NCBI GenBank assembly: GCA_946055175.1
Contig: CAMGET010000140.1
Coordinates: 1-5,090, forward strand
Reading direction: 5' to 3'
Length of the DNA: 5,090 nt
Origin: an uncultured Roseburia sp.
GTDB taxonomy: Bacteria > Bacillota > Clostridia > Lachnospirales > Lachnospiraceae
The position numbers and the translations under genes are program-made. Shown here piece after piece: positions 1-5,090 of this stretch. How positions within the stretch are numbered: position 1 is the stretch's first letter; the number at the start of each line of letters is the position of its first letter. Below the pieces are notes generated by a model. It did no database searches. It saw only the letters and a list, made by a program, of their open reading frames with translations, and was not told the DNA's origin.

Positions 1-176
1 ATTCATTGCATGAAGAGAATGTACAGGCTGGCTTCAGTTCAGGCAAACGGAGTGCTGCCTTGACATGCTTCTTGTAATAATACCGGTTTAGAATGGAACA
101 AAAAGTGGGTCAATAGCATGTTTCCGAGAATCCAGGAGTTATGTAATAGAAATCTAAGATAAAAATGTTTATGGTT
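1..176. other. Leader region with no convincing gene
   Basis: I see no confident gene here. On the + strand the frame beginning at position 1 is open to a TGA at 61-63, then open again to a TAA at 160-162. The other two forward frames are also open for 20 or more codons, so no frame stands out as coding. The stretch could hold the last codons of an upstream gene, a degraded gene or a non-coding repeat. There is an imperfect inverted pair, ACATGCT at 63-69 and AGCATGT at 115-121, with a 45-base loop. There is no U-tract hairpin that would mark a terminator. TTGACA occurs at 60-65, but no well-spaced -10 hexamer follows it. Confidence 0.4.
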
Positions 177-185
177 TGACATAAT
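177..185 (+). promoter_or_regulatory. Candidate extended -10 promoter for the receptor-BMP operon
   Basis: The sequence TGACATAAT contains an extended -10 TG (177-178), one spacer base, and CATAAT (180-185), which matches the TATAAT consensus at five of six positions. A start site around 191-193 would give a leader of about 33 bases that contains the AGGAGA ribosome site and reaches the ATG at 225. No good -35 hexamer lies 17 bases upstream, which is tolerated at extended -10 promoters. The ATG at 186 would then lie upstream of the transcript start, which supports 225 as the true start codon. This is prediction by eye only. Confidence 0.35.
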
Positions 186-210
186 ATGAGGTACGGACAG
201 AGGAAAATAC

Positions 211-216
211 AGGAGA
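211..216 (+). promoter_or_regulatory. Ribosome binding site that fixes the receptor start at 225
   Basis: AGGAGA lies 8 bases before the ATG at 225. The longer reading frame could begin at the ATG at 186, but no purine-rich Shine-Dalgarno sequence precedes that codon. The 13 extra residues are also polar and charged, whereas the start at 225 gives MKNKK followed directly by a membrane helix. Confidence 0.75.
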
Positions 217-224
217 AAGTACGT

Positions 225-3200
225 ATGAAAAATAAAAAAACATATTGGATCATTTTTTATACCGTGTTGGCTTTGGCAATCGACCTAGCAGGCAGAGTGT
301 TCGCAACACATTTCACACTTCCGATTTGGTGTGATTCCATCGGTACATTTCTGATTGCGTATATCGCGGGACCGGTGTGTGGCGGTATTGTGGGATTCGC
401 AAACAATATCATCTATGGAATTTTTGTGGAACAGCAATCGGTTTACTGTATAGTCGGAGCATTGATTGGTGTTCTCGCCGGATATTTTGCAAAAAAGAAG
501 GTGTTTGAGACACAGTTTGCAACGATGACATTTGGTATGTGTCTGGCTTTGGTTTCAACGGCGATTGCAGTTGCGATTAATACGCTGCTTTATGACGGCC
601 AGTGTGGCAATGTTTGGGGCAATCAGGTCATGCTGATGTGCATGGACAGTGGATTGCCACGTTATCTTTCCTATGTGATTGGTCAATTTTGTCTGGAATT
701 TTTGGACAAGCTGTTGTGTGTAGAGATAGTCTATCTGCTGCTCCGTTGGAATCGTCGTCGAAAGCACAAAACAGCAAAGAAATCAAAGACCATCGGTGTA
801 TGGTTGGTGTGCGCGGTGCTTGCGGGTATTGCAGCACAGCCGCAAACGGCAGCGGCAAAGGATGCTTCATCGACGGACTATGATGCGTATATCCAGACGG
901 TTTATTCCAAAGAGGAAGGCCTTTTGTCCGGTGAGGCCAACGACATTGCCCAGACAAAGGATGGAAAGCTTTGGATTGGTACTTATGCCGGATTGTACAA
1001 ATACGATGGAAGCAGATTCAGGCTCTTTCATGATATCAATTCCGTAAAAAACGTGAATTGCCTGTATGTGGACGAGGAAGGAAGGTTATGGGTCGGTACC
1101 AACGATGGCGGTGTCACGATTCTGATAAATGAGAAAGTGATGAATGTCATCGATGAGACGAGCGGATTAACATCAAATTCTGTAAAAAGCATCGTCTGCG
1201 ATACAGATGGAAACTACTATATCGGTACAACCGAGGGCTTGTCGATTGTATCCCTTAGTGGTGGTGTCAGGGTGACGAAGTCTCTGGAGCAGATTAAAAA
1301 TGTGATTTATATGGCTGCGGATGAAGATGGAAATGTGGTGGTCAATACCGATAGGGGACAGATGTATTGGCTGAACAACGGGGAGATTGTGGATGCTCCG
1401 ATTTCTGTCAAGCAGGAACAGCAGTTTAATACGGTATTCTTTTCCAGTGACAAGCGCATGTTCCTTGGGACAAGCGACAATGACGTGCTGGTATATGACA
1501 TGAGTGGAAATCGTCCAAAGCATGAGAAAACGATACAACTAAACGGAATCGAGCATATCAATTCCTTCTATGAAACAGAAACTCATGAGATTTTTGTCTG
1601 CTCTGATACCGGAATAGCAGTTTTGCGGGAGGACCTTTCCTATAAGAAACTCAATACCAATAACTTTACAAGTTCCATTGATAATATGTTGGTTGATTAT
1701 CAGGGGAATCTTTGGTTTAGTTCCTCGAGATTGGGCTTGCTGGAAATGTGCAAATCACCATTTCAGGAGCTTTTTCCGGAAATCGGAGAAAACGAGGTTG
1801 TCAATACAACACAAAAATGGAACGACTGGCTGCTTTGTGGAACAGATGACGGCATAGTCATTATAAATGAGAACAATACTCGTAAGGTAGAAAATGATAT
1901 CACGAAGCAGTTGCAAGGTGTACGTGTCCGATGTCTGATAACAGACCGGGAGAATGCGCTTTGGATTGCAACCTCAGGAATGGGCATTTACAAAATATAC
2001 GAAAAGCAAGATAACACCTTCGAAATAGAACAATTTACGGAGAATGATGGTCTGCCGGGAATGCGTTTTCGCAACATTCTCGAAGCGGAGGATGGAAGTA
2101 TTTTGGTTGCGGGCGATTACGGTGTTGCTGTGATGAAGGACGGCAAGGTGAAGGATGTGTATAACGCAGAAAATGGATTGCTCAATGAAAAATCACTCTG
2201 TCTTCTGGAATACAAAGGAATGTATTATATCGGTTCCGATGGCGGTGGCATCAGTCAGATCAAGAAGGATGGAAGCGTAAAAAATATCACCAGAAAGGAC
2301 GGATTGTCATCCGATGTGATTCTCCGTATGGTATATGATCCGGCTTCGGATGGTGTATTCATTGTAACCAGTAATGGCCTGTGTTATATGCAGGCGGATG
2401 GAACGGTTCAGTATCTTGAGAATTTTCCGTACAGCAACAATTTTGATATGGTGTGTAGCGATGACGGAACCTGTTGGGTTTTGGGCAGTGCCGGAATTTA
2501 TATCGCAGACTCGGAAAATCTGATTGCAAATCAGGAACGCGAGTATCCGTTGATTAATTCCAAACGCGGATTCCGTGCCTCTCTGGTTGCGAATTCCTGG
2601 ATGTGTGAAGAAGACAATTATCTGTATCTTTGCTGTGACAGTGGTGTTGTAAAAGTTAATATGAAGCAGTATGACATGTCAGCAAAGTCTTATCGTATGG
2701 TACTCGATTATGCCATTGTGGATGGTGTAAAATGTGCCATTAACCGTGCAGATACATTGACGCTTTCCGCAGAAAATGAGCAGCTTGTATTTGAACCGGA
2801 AGTGTTGAATTATTCGATGAATGACCCATATATCAGTGTATGTATGATCGGATATGATAAGAAGGAAAAGGTATGTCTTTTAAGTGAACTGGACAGTGTA
2901 TCCTATGCCAAGCTCAAGCCGGGTAAATACACCTTCCGAATTTCCGTGCTCGATGGGATGGATGGAAATGTAGTGGAGTCAGCAAGCTACAGTATCAAAA
3001 AGGAAAATGAGATGTATCAAAACTGGTGGTTCAAGATCTATGTTTGGATGATTGCAGCTTTAGTTTTGGTATGGATTACATGGTTTATCACACGTACACA
3101 GACACAGAAGACATTGATTAAGCAGAAGCTGGAGCTTGAATATGCAAAGAAGCAGATTAAGATGGGTAATGAAACGATCCTTTCCATTGCCCGGACGGTA

Positions 3201-3761
3201 GATGCGAAGGATTCGAATACCAGTGAACATTCCTTCCGTGTATCGCAATATTCTCTTGCAATTGCAAAACGGCTGGGTTATTCGGAAGAAAAATGTGAGA
3301 ACCTCCGGCAGATGGCACTTTTGCACGACATTGGTAAAATCGGCATCCCGGATGCCATTTTGAACAAGCCGGGAAAGCTTACGGATGAAGAATATGAAAT
3401 CATGAAAACGCATGTAATCAGGGGAGGCGAGATTCTCAAAGACTTCACCTTGATTGACAATGTGAGTGTCGGAGCTTTGTATCATCATGAGAAATATGAC
3501 GGAAGTGGATATTGTCATGGTTTAAAAGGCGAACAGATTCCTCTGGATGCAAGAATCATCGGAATTGCGGATGCGTTTGATGCCATGACGGCAAACAGAG
3601 TCTATCGAAAGCAACTGGATCTGGATTTTGTCATCGCAGAACTCAAGCGCTGCAGTGGAACACAGTTTGATCCAAAGCTGGTGGATATCCTGCTTGCCTT
3701 GATCGACGAGGGTGAAATCGACGTAAAGCGTCTGTATGCAGAGTCAAAGGAGGACAGATAG
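225..3761 (+). CDS. Membrane receptor: ECF-S-like domain, propeller sensor, HD-GYP phosphodiesterase
   Basis: This protein (1178 aa from Met225) is a one-component transmembrane receptor whose output is probably cyclic-dinucleotide hydrolysis. Residues 6-176 form about five or six membrane helices with an ECF S-component look (DSIGTF, AGPVCGGIVGFANN). A basic loop (177-188) and a second signal-like helix (189-211) lead to the ectodomain. Residues 235-810 carry 14 propeller strands spaced about 42 residues apart, beginning with KLWIGT (248), LWVGT (288) and YYIGT (331), which fits two seven-bladed Reg_prop propellers. A Y_Y_Y domain (about 851-927, PGKYTFRI), a membrane helix (934-957) and a short coiled coil follow. 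The HD-GYP domain (about 985-1172) keeps HDIGK (H1034, D1035), H1063, HHE (1087-1089), DGSGY and ADAFDAMT (D1116), so metal binding looks intact. The GYP proline is cysteine (C1097). c-di-GMP is the usual HD-GYP substrate; cGAMP is an alternative. The ligand is unknown. The gene is read with the BMP gene one base downstream. Domain calls are strong; the S-component call is moderate. Confidence 0.9.
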   Translation: MKNKKTYWIIFYTVLALAIDLAGRVFATHFTLPIWCDSIGTFLIAYIAGPVCGGIVGFANNIIYGIFVEQQSVYCIVGALIGVLAGYFAKKKVFETQFATMTFGMCLALVSTAIAVAINTLLYDGQCGNVWGNQVMLMCMDSGLPRYLSYVIGQFCLEFLDKLLCVEIVYLLLRWNRRRKHKTAKKSKTIGVWLVCAVLAGIAAQPQTAAAKDASSTDYDAYIQTVYSKEEGLLSGEANDIAQTKDGKLWIGTYAGLYKYDGSRFRLFHDINSVKNVNCLYVDEEGRLWVGTNDGGVTILINEKVMNVIDETSGLTSNSVKSIVCDTDGNYYIGTTEGLSIVSLSGGVRVTKSLEQIKNVIYMAADEDGNVVVNTDRGQMYWLNNGEIVDAPISVKQEQQFNTVFFSSDKRMFLGTSDNDVLVYDMSGNRPKHEKTIQLNGIEHINSFYETETHEIFVCSDTGIAVLREDLSYKKLNTNNFTSSIDNMLVDYQGNLWFSSSRLGLLEMCKSPFQELFPEIGENEVVNTTQKWNDWLLCGTDDGIVIINENNTRKVENDITKQLQGVRVRCLITDRENALWIATSGMGIYKIYEKQDNTFEIEQFTENDGLPGMRFRNILEAEDGSILVAGDYGVAVMKDGKVKDVYNAENGLLNEKSLCLLEYKGMYYIGSDGGGISQIKKDGSVKNITRKDGLSSDVILRMVYDPASDGVFIVTSNGLCYMQADGTVQYLENFPYSNNFDMVCSDDGTCWVLGSAGIYIADSENLIANQEREYPLINSKRGFRASLVANSWMCEEDNYLYLCCDSGVVKVNMKQYDMSAKSYRMVLDYAIVDGVKCAINRADTLTLSAENEQLVFEPEVLNYSMNDPYISVCMIGYDKKEKVCLLSELDSVSYAKLKPGKYTFRISVLDGMDGNVVESASYSIKKENEMYQNWWFKIYVWMIAALVLVWITWFITRTQTQKTLIKQKLELEYAKKQIKMGNETILSIARTVDAKDSNTSEHSFRVSQYSLAIAKRLGYSEEKCENLRQMALLHDIGKIGIPDAILNKPGKLTDEEYEIMKTHVIRGGEILKDFTLIDNVSVGALYHHEKYDGSGYCHGLKGEQIPLDARIIGIADAFDAMTANRVYRKQLDLDFVIAELKRCSGTQFDPKLVDILLALIDEGEIDVKRLYAESKEDR
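3746..3753 (+). promoter_or_regulatory. Strong ribosome binding site for the BMP gene, inside the receptor's 3' end
   Basis: AAAGGAGG is a near-perfect anti-16S match lying 9 bases before the ATG at 3763. It sits within the last codons of the receptor gene, whose TAG ends at 3761. This favours the start at 3763 over the in-frame ATG at 3736, which has no such site. It also implies co-transcription and probable translational coupling. Confidence 0.85.
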
Positions 3762-3762
3762 T

Positions 3763-4956
3763 ATGAAAAGAGTTTATGCGTTATGTATGGCAACATCGCT
3801 TATTTTGATTCTGTTGTCTTTTGGGTTTCATGAAATGACAAAAAAACCGGAAAAGCATCTGAAGGTAGGATTCATCCTGGTAGGAGATGAGATGACTCCT
3901 TATACTGATAACTTTATTCAAGCCAGAGACCATGTGATGGAGGTTTATGGAGACCAGATTGAGTGTGTGACCATGTACAATGTCCCGGAGGATCAGGTAG
4001 AAGAACCGCTTCAGCAGCTGGTGGATGAAAAATGTGATTATATCATTGCACCAAGCTATGGATATGGGCCAGCTGTGAAAGAGATGGCAAAGCTGCATCC
4101 GGAGATTCAGTTTTGCGTGCCGACCGGAGACAATGCGAATCAGGAGCCGGTACTATCCAATTACCATAATTGTATGGGAACCATCTATGAGGGTCGCTAT
4201 GTCTGTGGTGTGATTGCCGGTTTGAAGCTCAAAGAGATGATTGATGAGGGGATTATGAGTGCCGAGCAGGCCAAGATTGGTTATGTGGCAGCCTTTCCTT
4301 ATGCGGAGGTAATCTCCGGCTATACATCCTTTTATCTCGGTGTACAGTCTGTCGTTGCGGAGGCAACCATGCTGGTGAAATATACGAATACCTGGTCCAG
4401 TTATTCTCTCGAAAAGCAGGTGGCACAGGAGTTGATAGATGAGGGTTGTGTCATCATCTCGCAGCACTCGGATACCATCGGCCCGGCAACGGCCTGTGAG
4501 AGTGCCGATCAAAATCTTCCGGTTTATCATGTCGGATACAATCAAAGTATGACAGATGTCGCACCGACCCGTTCCCTTGTGAGCTGTTCGGTAGATTATT
4601 CCTATTATTTTGAACAGTCCATAGGAGCATTGTTGCGTGATGAAAAGATTGAAGACTGCATTGATGGCAAGGTATATGGGCAGGATGCTATGGCAGGTCT
4701 TGAAGAGGGCTGGGTGCGGATTCTGGATATCAACCAGGAGATTGTGCCTGCGGATACAGAGGAAGCTGTAGAGAAGACGATACATAGACTTGTGACAGGA
4801 AAGAAAAAGGTTTTTGCCGGTCCGTTTACCGGTGTGAATCCATATGATGAAAATGACCGGGTTGATTTAAAAACGACTGTGTTTGAAGAAAATAAGACAT
4901 CGTCTTCGCCGACATTTTGTTATGTATTGGACGATGTCATAACCGTGATAGATTGA
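3763..4956 (+). CDS. BMP family (PnrA-like) extracytoplasmic ligand-binding protein, no lipobox
   Basis: This 397-aa protein belongs to the basic membrane protein family (PF02608), whose studied members (for example PnrA) bind purine nucleosides and usually feed ABC importers. Residues 1-21 are a basic start plus hydrophobic helix. The first lobe begins at KVGFILVGDEMTPYTDNF (34-51). Family-typical stretches follow: DYIIAPSYG (92-100), YEGRYVCGVIAGLKLKEM (142-159), KIGYVAAFPYAEVISGY (171-187), NTWSSYSLEKQVAQELIDEG (209-228), VIISQHSDTIGPA (230-242), HVGYNQSM (256-263), FTGVNP (355-360) and a C-terminal YVLDDVIT. The length is normal for the family. BMP proteins of Gram-positives are normally lipoproteins, but no lipobox cysteine follows this helix, so the protein is probably helix-anchored or released. 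It has ten cysteines after the signal region, many for an exported protein. No permease or ATPase gene accompanies it in the window. Its position one base after the receptor suggests a role as a ligand-presenting partner, which is inference. The ligand cannot be read from sequence. Confidence 0.88.
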   Translation: MKRVYALCMATSLILILLSFGFHEMTKKPEKHLKVGFILVGDEMTPYTDNFIQARDHVMEVYGDQIECVTMYNVPEDQVEEPLQQLVDEKCDYIIAPSYGYGPAVKEMAKLHPEIQFCVPTGDNANQEPVLSNYHNCMGTIYEGRYVCGVIAGLKLKEMIDEGIMSAEQAKIGYVAAFPYAEVISGYTSFYLGVQSVVAEATMLVKYTNTWSSYSLEKQVAQELIDEGCVIISQHSDTIGPATACESADQNLPVYHVGYNQSMTDVAPTRSLVSCSVDYSYYFEQSIGALLRDEKIEDCIDGKVYGQDAMAGLEEGWVRILDINQEIVPADTEEAVEKTIHRLVTGKKKVFAGPFTGVNPYDENDRVDLKTTVFEENKTSSSPTFCYVLDDVITVID

Positions 4957-5021
4957 CACTCCCCATGTCTAAAGGAAGAGGATCAAACAGTATTGCGTAG
5001 CTATTATTGGAAATGGACTAC
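4957..5021. other. Short gap between the BMP gene and the next gene
   Basis: I find no hairpin with a following T-tract, so no intrinsic terminator is visible. The only pairing noted is a weak CGTAG/CTACG stem (4996-5000 with 5018-5022, 17-base loop). TTGACA at 4953-4958 has no -10 at proper spacing. TATTAT at 5002-5007 resembles a -10 but lacks a -35. Whether the third gene is in the same operon is therefore open. Confidence 0.4.
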
Positions 5022-5027
5022 GGAAGG
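5022..5027 (+). promoter_or_regulatory. Ribosome binding site for the partial third gene
   Basis: GGAAGG lies 9 bases before the ATG at 5037. It is only 3 bases before the in-frame ATG at 5031 and lies downstream of the ATG at 5013, so 5037 is the best start. Confidence 0.55.
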
Positions 5028-5036
5028 AAGATGGAA

Positions 5037-5090
5037 ATGGGAAGAGTTGAAAATGTAGAAATATTCAAGGATACAGAGAGATTGTGCAAG
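5037..5090 (+). CDS. Start of a possible TIGR02452 (macrodomain/PARG-like) protein, cut by window end
   Basis: Only the first 18 codons are present, and the frame is open to the last base. The peptide begins MGRVENVEIF and continues KDTERLCK. This resembles my recollection of the N terminus of TIGR02452 family proteins in Clostridia, which carry a macrodomain related to bacterial poly(ADP-ribose) glycohydrolases. The catalytic region would lie outside the window, so function cannot be confirmed. In-frame ATGs at 5013 and 5031 are alternative starts, and a TAG at 4998-5000 bounds the frame upstream. It follows the BMP gene by 80 bases on the same strand and may or may not share its transcript. 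That an open frame begins here is fairly likely; the family name is a weak call from a short peptide. Confidence 0.45.
   Translation, partial: MGRVENVEIFKDTERLCK

Noticed and set aside
60..94. TTGACA at 60-65 with TAGAAT at 89-94 as a promoter
   Set aside because: The spacing is 23 bases, well beyond the 16-18 usual for sigma-A promoters.
186..224. Longer receptor start at the ATG at 186
   Set aside because: No ribosome site precedes it, it overlaps the candidate -10 element, and the start at 225 has AGGAGA at good spacing followed by a typical membrane-protein N terminus.
234..240. Run of seven A near the receptor start as a phase-variation or slippage site
   Set aside because: Short A runs are common in AT-rich start regions encoding lysines, and nothing else points to slippage.
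3736..3762. Longer BMP start at the ATG at 3736
   Set aside because: It would overlap the receptor gene without its own ribosome site and would add a polar stretch before the signal helix. The AAAGGAGG site points to 3763.
4153..4785. Open frame of 210 codons on the minus strand inside the BMP gene
   Set aside because: It is antisense to a clear BMP-family gene, its product has no recognisable motifs, and its openness follows from the codon use of the sense gene.
4996..5022. Terminator hairpin after the BMP gene
   Set aside because: The stem is only five pairs with a 17-base loop, and no T-tract follows.

Overview
The window looks like chromosomal DNA from a Gram-positive anaerobe of the Clostridia, most likely Lachnospiraceae (Roseburia/Butyrivibrio-like). 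The grounds are AGGAGG-type ribosome binding sites, modest GC content, tight co-directional gene packing, and a sensor protein and a BMP-family protein whose style is common in that family. This placement is inference, as no marker gene is present.

Layout: positions 1-224 are a leader with no convincing gene. It may hold the end of an unseen upstream gene or an intergenic repeat, followed by a candidate extended -10 promoter near 177-185. Positions 225-3761 encode a very large membrane receptor (1178 aa). From the N terminus it has a multi-pass membrane domain resembling an ECF-transporter S component, a second signal-peptide-like helix, about 14 propeller blades (two seven-bladed propellers), a Y_Y_Y domain, one membrane helix, a short coiled coil and a cytoplasmic HD-GYP phosphodiesterase domain. 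Positions 3763-4956 encode an exported BMP (PnrA-like) nucleoside-binding-type protein (397 aa), starting one base after the receptor's stop codon. It appears to be held by an uncleaved N-terminal helix instead of a lipid anchor. After an 80-base gap with no recognisable terminator, a third gene starts near 5037 and runs off the window. Its first 18 residues resemble TIGR02452 (macrodomain/PARG-like) proteins.

Working model (inference): the receptor and the BMP protein form a two-gene signalling unit. The BMP protein would capture a small ligand, perhaps a nucleoside, outside the membrane. The propeller/Y_Y_Y ectodomain and possibly the S-component-like membrane domain would sense the ligand or the loaded BMP protein. 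The cytoplasmic HD-GYP domain would then change the level of a cyclic dinucleotide, probably c-di-GMP. No ABC transporter, ECF energising subunit, GGDEF domain, kinase or response regulator is encoded in the window, which favours sensing over transport.
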